Source of the DNA: Bimuria novae-zelandiae CBS 107.79
Taxonomy: Eukaryota > Ascomycota > Dothideomycetes > Pleosporales > Didymosphaeriaceae
Direction of reading: 5' to 3'
DNA length: 64,000 bases
NCBI GenBank assembly: GCA_010015655.1
Contig: ML976733.1
Coordinates: forward strand, 1-64,000
Shown here: positions 25,509-36,740 of the stretch, one piece after another
Layout: the number at the start of each line of letters is the position of its first letter
How positions within the stretch are numbered: position 1 is the first letter of the stretch
Made by a program: the position numbers and the translations under genes
Notes under the pieces: generated by a model
What the model was told of the DNA's origin: nothing
Database searches by the model: none
What the model saw: the letters and a program-made list of their open reading frames with translations, nothing else

Positions 25509-25574
25509 CCTATAGAGGAGTAGGGACCTATAGAGGAGCAGGGACCTATAGAGGAGTAAGGACCTATAAAGGAC
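25509..25574. repeat. 18-bp tandem repeat, about 3.5 copies
   Basis: Three full copies of CCTATAGAGGAGYARGGA (25509-25526, 25527-25544, 25545-25562) and a partial fourth. On the - strand it encodes a six-residue repeat (SIGPYS/SIGPCS), so it may come from a repetitive protein. Confidence 0.8.
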
Positions 25575-26300
25575 AATAACGGCGTTAATATATACGTTAA
25601 TAAGTATTACCCTAAGGATAAGGAGCCTTAGTTAGCCTAGAAGTCTATGTTACTAGTAAATAAATAATTACCTAATAGGGGGGTATTTAATAAAATTATT
25701 AGTAATAAGGGTAATAGCAAGCGTAAGCAATTACCTCATAAATAGATATTAAATAATAACTTAATTTTAGGTAGAGTTAAGACGCTAACGTAGCGAAAAA
25801 TTAATAAAATTAGTAAAACGCGTAATAGGGAGGTATTTAATAAATTACTAAAACTATATAAAATTAAGTTATATATTATTTACTACTAGCGCGCGTTCTT
25901 ACGTAAGAAGAAAGTTAAGACTAAGTTTAATACTAAAATAAGGATACGTACGTACTTCTAAGTAAAGCTCTAGTAGTAGGTAAATAAAGTTATAAAAGAT
26001 CTTATATAGTTAATTCCGCCTATAAAAATAGTAGTAAAAAGTCTAATAATAGTTATATATATACTATAAGTACCTAAGTAGTAGAGACTTACGTAGTCTC
26101 TTAAATATAGTAATAGTATTATTTTTAAGCAGGTTATTAAGCGCGCGTATAAGTTAAAGAAAAAGTTTATTATTAAAATAACTTATATTAATTTTAATCT
26201 AATACTAGTAGAGCTAAAACTAGCTAAAATAGTTAGACGCGTAATAGAGGGGTATTTGGCTTATAAAGCTCCTCTTAGAGCTCTCCGCCGCGACTTACTA
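25575..26300 (+). pseudogene. Degenerate coding-like sequence, unidentified
   Basis: One + strand frame stays largely open across about 700 bp with only TAG/TAA breaks. It is rich in Lys, Ile and Asn (RNREVFNKLL; RAFLRKKKVKTKFN). It looks like a RIP-mutated coding sequence of an old element, but no family motif can be named. The Lys/Asn/Ile richness may itself be a result of C>T/G>A change. Confidence 0.35.
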
Positions 26301-26668
26301 TAACTTATTACTAGCTACACGACTTGCCAGAGGTCCTCACATATACTATTGTTAGTAAGGGCCCTATAGTCGCGATCTGCGATAAATGGCGATGCCAGAA
26401 TACCTACTATAGTAACTATCCGTACGTGTGCTGGGTTAAACGTACGCCTGGGTAACCTAATTAGTTTAAGAATTACTACCTAGTAAGTAGTACTATAGTG
26501 GCGGCATGGGCGCGCGATATAACACAGGGCAGGTGTATAGTTAATAAGCTATATAATAACGTACGCCTAAATCTCTTACTAGCTAAAAAGAGAGCTATAA
26601 AGGAAAAGGTAGCATAGTTAGAAAAAGTGCTAGATCTAAGCTTAATATAAATAATTTTATAAAGGTTA
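26301..26668 (+). pseudogene. Cys-motif coding remnant interrupted by Gypsy-1 (left part)
   Basis: A + strand frame reads VSKGPIVAICDKWRC, then YPYVCWVK, ARDITQGRC and AKKRAIKEKVA.LEKVL. The cysteines resemble the C-x2-C clusters of the antisense accessory ORFs in Gypsy-1 and Gypsy-2, followed by a basic, possibly coiled-coil stretch. Gypsy-1 is inserted at its right end (GGTTA duplication), and collinear-looking sequence continues after 38730. Function unknown; resemblance by eye only. Confidence 0.4.
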
Positions 26669-27125
26669 TGTTAGGTTCCATCTAGGATAGCTAGTCCTAA
26701 ACGGGCTAAGGTTGGTTCTCGGGCAGGAGTACTTAGTAGGACAAGAGAGGGTGTAGTAATAGCTTACGCTTATTACTAGGGCGTTGGTATTAAAGGTATG
26801 TACAGCACAATTAAATTAACAAGATTACTTAGTCAGATCTAAACAATAGATTAATAAACAGGTTAAACGCGAATGCCATAAGGGTATTCGTGTTAGGTTA
26901 TATATAAGAGGGTTATTAGTTACCGTCCACCCTTCTTTTGCTATCCACAAGTATTGATAGATAGTAGCGCCGTTCGTGGATAGTACACCTTCTATAATCT
27001 TAGCGGGATGGTATATCTTGGCTGGATGGTACGTCACGTAATCTTGGTTACGCAACCCCGCCAAGTGTCACCCCCACTAAGGGCCCGTTAGTCCTTAGCG
27101 TCTTGTACATGTTTAGATCCTAACA
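26669..27125 (-). repeat. Gypsy-1 3' LTR
   Basis: 457 bp, TGTTAGGTTC at the left and GATCCTAACA at the right. Differences from the other LTR are mostly transitions. Confidence 0.93.
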
Positions 27126-27256
27126 TTACCTCCCCTTTTCTAGATAGCGTTCTTAGTATCCTTGTTCCGCGCCCTCTAGCTATAGATATAGTCGTTGTAT
27201 ATAAATACCCGCGTAAGTCGCTATTTTCGCGTTCTGGCCTTAGTGCCTTCCTAACC

Positions 27257-27874
27257 ATGCCTAAGGATCCTAAGCCCTATAAAGCGCGCGCGCCTCGTAA
27301 GAAGACTTTAACCTAAGAGCGGCGTAATCACATTTATCGCGTTAAAGGGAGTAGTAAAGAGATACCTTTTCGTTGTAGTTACTACAAAAAGCTAAACATT
27401 TGTTGTTTCGTGGATACTCTATCTAGTTGTTATGCTAGTTGTATCGCTGCAAGGAACAAATGTGAATTGTTTATTCCTAAAGAGGAGTAAGAGAAGGTAG
27501 AGAATAAAGAGCGTAAAAAGTGGCTAGAGCTAGCTCGCGCTAAGGAAGAGACGTTACGTAGTTAATAAGAACTTACTTAGTATAAGCGTGAGTTATTAGA
27601 AATTAAAAGTTATAAGAGGTTATTCGCGCGTTAGGATAAAAAGTTACTAGATACTTAGAATAAAGTATAAGAGATAGAGAGCTCGAGTGTAGACGCTTCG
27701 TTCTAAGAAAATTTCCTCGCTAATCTGGGCTAGTTACAGGCTAACAATCCTCTTCCTAATTCACTAATAGATCTTCTTCTTAACGAGTTCCTATCTAGTT
27801 CTCCTTTAATTATTTCTGGTTCCTTCTCGTGGTCTAACGATAGTATTATACTAACATTTAGAAATAGTTATTAA
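27257..27874 (+). pseudogene. Gypsy-1 accessory ORF, antisense to gag-pol, cysteine cluster protein
   Basis: A collinear 206-codon frame from ATG 27257 (MPKDPKPYKARAPRKKTLT) to TAA 27874, broken only by TAA/TAG codons at probable Gln positions. An N-terminal basic stretch is followed by a double cysteine cluster, FRCSYYKKLNICC and then SCYASCIAARNKCELF (about 27370-27475). Allowing Cys-to-Tyr RIP changes, this gives two C-x2-C-x5-6-C units. A Lys/Glu-rich, probably coiled-coil middle and a Ser/Leu-rich tail follow. It converges on the pol gene and overlaps its last codons. Nothing shows its function; a nucleic-acid-binding role is only suggested by the Zn-cluster-like spacing. Confidence 0.65.
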
Positions 27875-30800
27875 GGTTTACTTCTAGTTCCCATGTGTTT
27901 TCTAAGTGTAGATACCCTTTCCACTTAACTAAGTAGGTTCGTGGCTAATCCGTGTATCGTAGTATCTTTTTAACTTCGAATTCGGTTTCTTCCTCTAGCT
28001 AGTGGTAGAAGGTGGTTTTAACTAGTGTCTTTAGGTCTACTAGTTCTAATCGGTCTATGTAGAATACTAGGTGTATTTTGGCGTCTAGTGGTAATTCTAA
28101 TTAGTAGTTGACCAGTAATACTTATTTAGAAATAAAAAATAGTCTAACTTTAATATAATCTAGTTTCTTGTGCTTCTTCTTCTAAGTTCGAAGATTTTTC
28201 GTAAGTAGGTATGCTTTATCCCCCTTCTTTAGCTAAGGTACCGTTTTTTATTTTTGGTTTGTGTAGGAAATGCTTTACTATTAAGCTTTCTTAAGGTTCT
28301 CTTAGAGTTATTAATATATTTCTTTTATTTTTATAGCCGCGTTGATGGCTTCTTCCGCTCTAATAGTAGTAGGAAATATCTAATTAAAGATATATAAATG
28401 TCTTCCGTAGTTTGTATAGAACGGTGTATATCTAGTTACTGCTAATATCTTATTATTATATACTAATTATGCCATTAGTAATAGGGAAATCTAGTTATTC
28501 TTTTAGTTATTACAGTAAATGCGTAGGTACGTTTCTATTATTTAATTTGTACGTTCTGTTTGTCCGTCCGTCTGTGGGTGGTAGGCTATTAATAGTTTTC
28601 GTTTTGTTCTAATAAGTGCCATGAGTGTTATTTAGTAGTTTAAAGTAAAGAGTTTGTCTCTATTGCTAATAATTATCTTGGGAATGCTATAGTGTCGTAT
28701 AAGTTAATCTAGGATAAGGAACGCTAGTTCCGTTGCTATTATTACCTTTTTACACGATAGTAATTCTACGTATTTAGTAAATCTGCACACGATTACCAGT
28801 ATTACGTCGTAACTTACTCTGTTTATGGGATCCTTTAACTTTAGTAATCCTATAATAAAGTCTATTACGATGTCTTCCTATAGTGCTGTGGGTATCTGGA
28901 TAGCTTATATTTCTCCGCACTTAGAATATGTTGCGTGTTTATTACGCTGGCAATCTGCGTATTTACGTATATAGGTTATTACTACTTCCTTAATTCCTTT
29001 AAAGCTGTAGTTCCTTTGGATTAGCTCTATTATTTTTCTAATTCTAGGGTGTCTATATGCAGGGTTGTCGTGGTATTATTATATAACCTCTATCTATTGT
29101 TCCTTTAGTACTTTTCGTGTGAGTATAAGGAGTTAATTAAGTTCTGCTATTAGTTCTAGGGAACCGTCGGGATTTTTCTTTAGTATTGCGGAGTAGGTTT
29201 TAACCTTTTCTCTATTATTATTTATTCTACTAAGAGCGTCTACTCGTCCGTTTTCCTTGCCTAGGGTGTACATAATTTTAAATTTATATTATTCTAGTGT
29301 TTCTAACTATCTTCCTTGTCGTTGGTTTAGTTCTTTCGTGGTTGTAAAACGTGTGAGGTTTTTATAGTCTGTAAAGATTATAAGTTCTAAGTAACTATGT
29401 ACATAGATCCTCTAGTGTTTAATAGCTTTTATAATCGCAAGTAGTTCTTTGTCGTGTACTTTGTATCGTAATTCTTCGGGTGTAAATTTGTGTGTATAGT
29501 ATATAATTAGGTGCTATTTACTATTCTTTTCTTATTTCGCGCATGCTCTAACTGCTAAGTCGCTTGCATTTATTTTAATACGTAGGGTTTTATTATCCTG
29601 GAAGTGTATAAGGACTAGTGGCGTAATATATACTTTCTATAGCGTTTAGAATGCTTGCTCGCATTTTTTTTATCTAGTTAAAAGGTTTATCTTTCTTTAT
29701 AAGGTTCGTAAGTGGTAGCGTAATTCTGGAGTAGTCTGTGATAAACTATCTGTTAAATTTAATAAATCTAAGGAAGGCTCGTACTTCCTTAAGGTTAGTA
29801 GGTAATTTCTACTTCTTTACTTCCTTAATCTTCGAAGGGCTTACTTAGATACCTTCGGTATTAATAACATGTCCTAGAAACTCTAATTCTGTGACATGGA
29901 ATTTATATTTCTTAAGTTTTAATTATAGGTTGGCGCTGTCTAGTGCTTATAGTACCGTTTATACGTATTATACATAATACTTCTCTTTTTTAGAGAATAT
30001 TAGGATATCGTCGAGGTAGGCAACTATAAATATGTTAAGGTAGTTTCTTAGTACGTTATTAATTATTACTTAGAACGTTGCTAGTGCGTTCGTGAGTCTA
30101 AAAGGCATAACTTAGTACTTAAATAGTCTATATCTAGTTTAAAAGGCTGTCTTCTACTTGTCACCTGCTACTATTCGTATAAGGTGGTATCTGTCTTGTA
30201 GGTTAAATTGTGTGAATATCTTGGCTCCTCCTAGCCTGTCTCGAGATTCTTATATATTTGGTAGTGGGTATCTATTCTTAATCGTTATATTATTTAGCCT
30301 TCTATAGTTAATGCATAAACGTTGTGTTCTATCCTTCTTTATAACGAATATTAGGGGTAATGTTGCTAGTAATTCTAACTTACGTATCTATTACCTCTTA
30401 AGGGCTTTCTTTAGGAATTCGCGTGTCTATTAGAGTTCTTTTACGCTTTATCTATATAGTGGTCCGAAGGGTGGCGTCTTTCCCTCTTTAAGAACAATGC
30501 GATAATCTTAGTATATATACTTAAGAAGGGCGTTGGCTCCTTTCTCTTCTTAAAATAAATAACTCTATTCCTTATATTTATTAGGGATATTAAGAGGTGT
30601 ACTATTCTCTTCTTGCTTACGCTTCGTAACCTAGTAGTTCTTGCTAGCGTCTGCCAAGTTAGTTTCGTGTTTATTAACTTCTAGTCGCGAGACTATATTA
30701 TTAATAACTCTCTTATCTACTATTATGCTCTATTAATGCGTAGGCTTTACTTATAATACATAGTTCCAGCGCTTAAAGGATAGCTTTTATTATTCCTAGT

Positions 30801-31531
30801 TAATTATTAGGTTGTGCTTCCTAAACCAGGGTAGTCTTAATATCACATCGTGATTGGCTTCCTCTAGTATATTGAGGGTAATCGGTTCCTGGTGTCTATG
30901 GATCTTGAGTGTTGTCTTAACCTCGTACTCTATTCGTGGCGTACCTGGCATGGGTTATCCATTTGCAATATAGATAGCGTATGCTACTGCCTTCTTGCGC
31001 TTATAGAGTCCGGCTCTATTAAGTATACTTCGGGACATGTAGCTTTACTGCGCCCCAGAATCCAGCATGGCCTTTATCCATGTTCTATTAAGCTATACTA
31101 GTAGCTTAATTAATGCTTAACTATTTATAGCATTTATCTCTTTAAAGGCGTCTTCTCGCCTAAGCCTAGGTCTAAAAAAGACATTTTCTTTATAACTAGC
31201 TCTGTGGGTTTAAGGTGTCCTTCCTTCTTTTTCCCTTAAGGCTGCTACTAGGCCTCTTCTAGGATAGCTTCACCGTCTTCTTCCTTTATTACTATTTTAA
31301 TCCTAAGGGTCGTGGTCCCTTTTAGTACGCGATTAAACCCATGCTTTTCTTTTTACTCCCTATATTCCTTATAGTTAGGGTGCAAGCATGTTTGCCATTT
31401 ATCTAACGCGTATTTTCTATTAACTAGTAGCAATAGTGCTTAGTTTAGTACTTAGTTAAGGTGTAAAAAGTATCTTGTCTCGCGCTTATCCTATAGGTAA
31501 ATATTATAATTAGTAATAGGGTAGTTAAACC
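27840..31531 (-). pseudogene. Gypsy-1 pol (protease side to chromodomain), RIP-inactivated
   Basis: Read on the - strand from the Copia-2 insertion to the end: protease/connection region (about 30650-31500), reverse transcriptase with intact VAYLDDILI at about 30000-30030, RNase H with HDKELLAIIKAIKH near 29405-29450, integrase with EDIVIDFIIGL near 28850-28885, and a terminal chromodomain TYLVKWKGYLHLENTWEL at about 27865-27945. The chromodomain would direct integration to heterochromatin. Stops interrupt throughout. It is continuous with the gag part at 36741-38224 once Copia-2 is disregarded. Confidence 0.88.
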
Positions 31532-31707
31532 TGTTAGATGTCACGTCTTAATGGATATCCTAATAATTCGGGGGGTTAAATTAATGTATTGGGTTGTTCT
31601 ACCTGTCTACGGGGTTCCCTCGGCAGGTTCTGTGTGTTCTCGGTTAATCCCTGGCCTTTTTCGGGCTACCCCTGATCCTCCGAACTTAATATGCTTTTTA
31701 TCTGACA
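31532..31707 (-). repeat. Copia-2 3' LTR
   Basis: 176 bp, TGTTAGATGT...TCTGACA. It keeps both terminal dinucleotides, whereas the partner LTR has TA...TA ends. Confidence 0.93.
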
Positions 31708-31719
31708 CACCCCCTTAGC

Positions 31720-34700
31720 TTAGAGCCGTTTGAGCCATGGCTAAGGTTATTAGACAAGGGTGAGGTTATTAAGCTAGTCTTAAATCTCCTCTAAAGGTGC
31801 TTTATTAGCTACCTTTTAATCCTTTACCTCTACTAGTCCTAGTTACTTTAGGAAGTTCTACCACTAATTTACTAAGAGTACTTTAGTTAAGCCGTCTGTA
31901 ATTATCTTTATAGATTTAGTGTATTCTACTTTTATCCTTCCCTTAGTTACTTCCTGTTAGAGCTAGTAGTTATGTATATTAACGTGTCGAAGCTTCGTAT
32001 GCAGCTTCGAGATCTCCTACGTTACTAGCTAAATAGTTTGCTAGTTGTTATATTAGATTATAATAGTAGGGCTAGGTAGCTTAACTTTTAGTTCCTCTAT
32101 TAATCTTAATATAAAGATAGCTTCCTTTGCGACTTGCGCTAGAGTAAGGAGCTTAGCTTCTATAATTAACGTAGTAATAGTGTCTTATTTACTTGCACGC
32201 CATGTAATAAGGCTATTAAATAGCTTAATAGCGTAGCCTTGCGAGCTCTTACGGTCTAGAGTGTTGTCCGCAAATAAGGCATTACTTACTACCTATAAGG
32301 ATTTACCTCCTTTAAGTTAAAGTGTCTTCTACTTTGTTTCGTTAAGGTACAGCAGGGCTTAGTCAGCCGCATAATAATATTCTGGACTAAGATTTAATAA
32401 GAATCTCGCCAGCCTTAAGGTTGCGAATATAATATCTGGTTAGGTACTAATAGCTAAATATAGAAGTAATCTAATCTTACGTTGGTATTTATTAATCTCT
32501 ATAAGCGAAGCCAGCCCTTCTTTCGACTTAAGCTCCCCTATGCCCATTAGGGTGTCATGTCGGATTATTTAGTTATTAACCAGCCGGCTGATTTTGTTAT
32601 AGTATGTAGCCTAGGAGAGTTAAATAAGTCGGTTCTACTAATCTCTAATTACTTTAATTCCTAGGAACTATAGTAGGTCTTCTCCGCCTGTTATTAAGTA
32701 TTTCTTCCTGAGTTGTTTTACGACTTGCTAAGCTTAGCTAGCTTTATCTTGGTGGTGCGTAATAATGATGTTGTCTACGTAGAAAAAGATAATAATACTA
32801 TCCTTAATTATATAGCATGGCTTATAGGGCACGGTCTGGAAACCGAACTTAATAAGCGTAGCTATAAACTCTTTCTACTAAAGAAGTAATAAGATTTGTA
32901 GTCCGTAGAGTGCCTTCTAGACTTTAAGGACAGTACTAGGTTTTTAATATCTAGGCGGCATGCGCATGTAGACTTCTTAATCTAGTAATGCGTATATAAA
33001 CGCGTTAGTAACGTCATATTATATAAGTTTGAGGTTATATTTAGTAGCAATTGCTATAAGTAAGCGAAAGGATCTTCTAGCTAATGTTACTACGTAGGTG
33101 TCCTGGGAGGTTATATTACGTTATTAGTCTCCTTTAACTACCAGTCGCGCTTTGCACTTGATAAACTAGTAATATTTATTAAACTTATACATATACACCC
33201 ACATGCAGTCTAGGATTTATTAGCCTATTACCTTTACTATCTTGTACGGTACTTCTATCCAGGATTAGGTAATTCTATAACTATCTAGATGCGATTACTA
33301 CGCTTCCCGGAATAATTCTCCTATTAGATGTTGGTCAAGGTCCGTTTTACAAGTGGGTGGCGGAGGTAACTGTAATTAGTAAATCTTAACGCCCTTCGCT
33401 AGTAGTCTTTTTATCTAGGCTTTATCGATCGTGTTCCTATTATGTTTTCTAACCCTTCCTGCTTTCGTTCCTGCCATAAAAGCTGCTGCCCAGGGGACTG
33501 TCTTAGATAAAGTAATCTTAAGTAGGTTTATATTTTCCCCTATTATTAGCTGTGCTAGCAGAGCTGCAGGTAGTAGAGTTAAAGGTAGTATTAGGTAGTA
33601 ATCTCTAATCTTCCTTCCTTAATAGTAGCCCGGTGGGTCTACTTTGTCCTCTATAGGTAATTCGTTTTCTGCGACATCGTCTTCGTAGAATAATTCGGTT
33701 TCTAGTTAGTGCACTAGTAGTGGTAGCTTAATTATCTTAATATATGTAGCTATCTTGGCCAGCGTATTATACATAACGTTATCTATTAGATTATCTATCT
33801 TCCTGTTAAAGATTATATTTTTATTAAATACGACGTCTTGCGTGCTAATAACCTTAGCTAGCGTTGGTATCTATATTTAGTAAATATTTAATAACTAGTA
33901 TCTAATAAGGTATCCGATCCATGCTTTAGGGTCAAGTTGTTGTAGTCTCGATTTTCTATAGTAGGTATTATCTATTATAGCGAATGCTTTGCATCCGTAC
34001 GCCTTTAGGTAGGCTAAGTTTAGTTTCTTAATAGATGTAACAATCCTATTAGCTAGTAATACTCGTGTGAAGAATATCTCGTATAGTATTTTTTAGTTAT
34101 TCGTGTAGTTTGGCGTTCGATTATATAGATACACTCTAGCTCTTATAATTTTAGGCCAGAGTTCCTATGGAAGGTTTGCGTCCAAACGCATTACGCGAGA
34201 TTTTTCTTTATTCACGCCCCCTAAGCGTTTAGCGCCGCCGTTTTAAGCTTACGTGTCTAGTGCTAAAGGCTCGATAATTATGCCTAGACTTTTTAGCCAC
34301 CGCTCGACTTTGGGTTTAACTATAGTAATCTCATTATCCGTTTCAATAACTTTTAGAGTGATGTCATATTGGTTCTTAAGAAATTTAAAGAAGATTATTA
34401 ATATCTTAATAATTAACCTTGCCGTTCGGTTATCCGTGAAGTAGAAGTCCCATTAGAGACTAGAATATCTATCCGTAACAAGCATCTGGCTCTTCTCTTT
34501 ATTAAATAATAGTAATTCGTAGGTGTAAAAATTAATAGAAAGCCTTTTTACGGGTCCTTACTTATTAATCCTAGGTGCACAGCTTATCTACCTTCGCATC
34601 TTTACTCTTCTATATAAGTTATACTCTACTATTATAATTCCCTTAACGCGCACCCCCTTAGCTCGCTGCACTAGGTGCTTAATTACGGCGGGTCCTAAAT

Positions 34701-36540
34701 AACCGAGCCTTTTGTGCCATAGGAGGGCCAATACTCTTTAAGGTCGTTGTTACGTTTAAGAATTATAGGAATACGTATAGTGCGCTGCATAGTGCACGGG
34801 TTAGTATTCTAATACCTATTATCTATAAATTTTAGTAAGCTCTCTAATAGTTGTTCTATTTAGTCGCTTTAGGGCAGTGGGCTCTAATTAGGTATCTTAC
34901 TAGAATCTCTTCTGCCTTAGCACTTAGAAGGAGACTAGGTTACATAGCATGTCTAGGCATATTACTACGTTATGTAGTACTAGTCTTTTAGCTCCTTATT
35001 TGTATTTTAGGTTTAAGATAACAGTTCTATATCCTTTTACCTAGATTTAAGTGTCGCCTGCCTATATAAAGTTGCCTTATGTAGGTGGCTAATAGTTCTA
35101 AATCTAGTTAGGGTCGTTCGTAATGTGGCACGTCGAGCCTAAGTTAAGAATAAAAGAACGCCAAAGAGGATAGTTAAATTAGTCTATAGTAAAGGTCGTA
35201 GAATAGGCGGCTTGCACCTTTGAAATTTGTCTTCTATTTAGTTACTAATTAGTAATCTCTAGAGTTAGGGTATAGGAATTCTTAAAGGATAGAGTCTTGG
35301 TTCTAGGTCTACTTTAAGCTCTTAGTAGACTTTAAAAATTAGCATCGTGCTCTTGTTTTAAAGTAACGTATTTAGCTATTCTTAGGTTTGGCTCCTACTA
35401 TTCTGGTGCTTTGTCCGGGTAAAGATAGAAGCATTCCCTAATAGGGTGTCTTATATTACAGGCTAGGTACTTAGCGGTTTTATTAGTGCCTACTCTAGCA
35501 GGTTTACCACGATTAGCGTCTGCTTTAGCGGAGTTACTACTACCTTGTTAAGGGTTTAAAGAGCTTAAAGGTGCACAATCATCATCCTTCATAGCTATAC
35601 GTTAATGTTAGGGTCTACCCTGTTTTATACCCCGAGAGTTTCCTATTTCTACATGTTAGGGATCCCCTTGCATGCTCTGGGCAGCTTAGCTACTTTTAGT
35701 AAGATAAGATAAGTCTTTTATTATAAACGCTGCCTTTTGGCTTCTATTTCGCGTTATTGGATGATTTAGCATTATATATTCTCGGAAACGTCCTATTATG
35801 TCCTTTCAGTCTATGCTAGGTAGGTCCTTTCTATTTAATTAGAAGGTTGCAGCCTATACTAGAGCTATCTTATTTACTACTAATATAAAGTCTATAGCCA
35901 CAGGATTGAATTATGTGGTATCGGACACGTTTAGTGTCTCGGCCTCTATTACGGCATAATTATATTTAGTAAGCTATGTGTCCTAGTTATTCACTGTGCG
36001 TAGAGGCTTTAATAAGCTATAGTATCGCTATCGCGCTTACTTTTATTTAAACTTAGAGGTAACTCCTACTTTTACTTTTAGCTTTATAATCTATTCTTTA
36101 ATAGTAGTATCTAGGAGACAGCAAGTGCGTTGTAGATACGGTGCTACTAATAACTAGATAAACACTATAATCTACTATAAACTTATAACTTTAGGCTTAT
36201 ACTTTGTGTACTGCATCTTGTATTTCTCCATCCGGAGTTTATAGAGGTCTAAATCCTCTTTGTAGCTCTTTAGTCTAGCGGACGAAAGTTCGGATAGTCT
36301 TAATAGTAAGACGCCATCTAGAAGGGTTACGGCTAGCGTATAGTCTACCGTCTCGGGTAGCTCGGGCTCAAATGGCTCCGTGAGTAGGGTAATCGCTGAA
36401 TCGGGGTCGACTTGCGCCTATATATTATATACAACGCAGCGGGCTTATAGTTAGTTAAGCTAGCTATAGTATTTAGTATTATCGCGAAGAATAATCGTTC
36501 CGTTAGTTTAATTTAGGTTTTAGGTTACTATTTTCGCTCT
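31720..36540 (-). pseudogene. Copia-2 gag-pol polyprotein, RIP-inactivated
   Basis: Gag region about 35400-36540 (LNQLQARCVVYN with stops; knuckle-like KYLACNIRHPIRECF near 35420-35470). A protease-like LNLGSTCHITND lies near 35120-35150, where the family has DSGST, so the catalytic Asp is Asn. The integrase region has GPVKRLSINFYTYE near 34505-34555. Reverse transcriptase has FFYVDNIIIT near 32760-32795 (YVDD with Asp to Asn). RNase H is near 31850-32450. Same layout and motifs as Copia-1, but clearly diverged. Not functional. Confidence 0.85.
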
Positions 36541-36564
36541 TATTAAGGCAGTAAGACTCTTAAT

Positions 36565-36740
36565 TATTAGATATTACGTCTTAATAGATGTCCTGATAAT
36601 TCGGGGGGTTGAATTAATGTATTAGGTTATTCTGCCTGTCTACGGGGTTCCCTCGGCAGGTTCTGTGTGTTCTCGGTTAATCCCCGGCCTTTTTCGGGCT
36701 ACCCCTAATCCTCCGAACTTAATATGCTTTTTATCTAATA
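36565..36740 (-). repeat. Copia-2 5' LTR
   Basis: 176 bp. It matches 31532-31707 end to end with transitions, including TG>TA at one end and CA>TA at the other. Confidence 0.92.

Larger units (their letters stand above)
31532..36740 (-). mobile_element. Copia-2, complete LTR retrotransposon inserted in Gypsy-1
   Basis: LTRs of 176 bp each (31532-31707, 36565-36740) with a perfect AAACC target duplication (31527-31531 and 36741-36745). The coding strand is -. The polypurine tract (GCTAAGGGGGTG on the - strand) is next to the 3' LTR at 31708. The sequence next to the 5' LTR (36541-36564) is nearly identical to that of Copia-1, so the two use the same primer type. It is younger than Gypsy-1, which it interrupts. 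Confidence 0.95.

Noticed and set aside
25509..25574. CRISPR-like repeat
   Set aside because: The repeats are directly adjacent without spacers and the sequence is eukaryotic.
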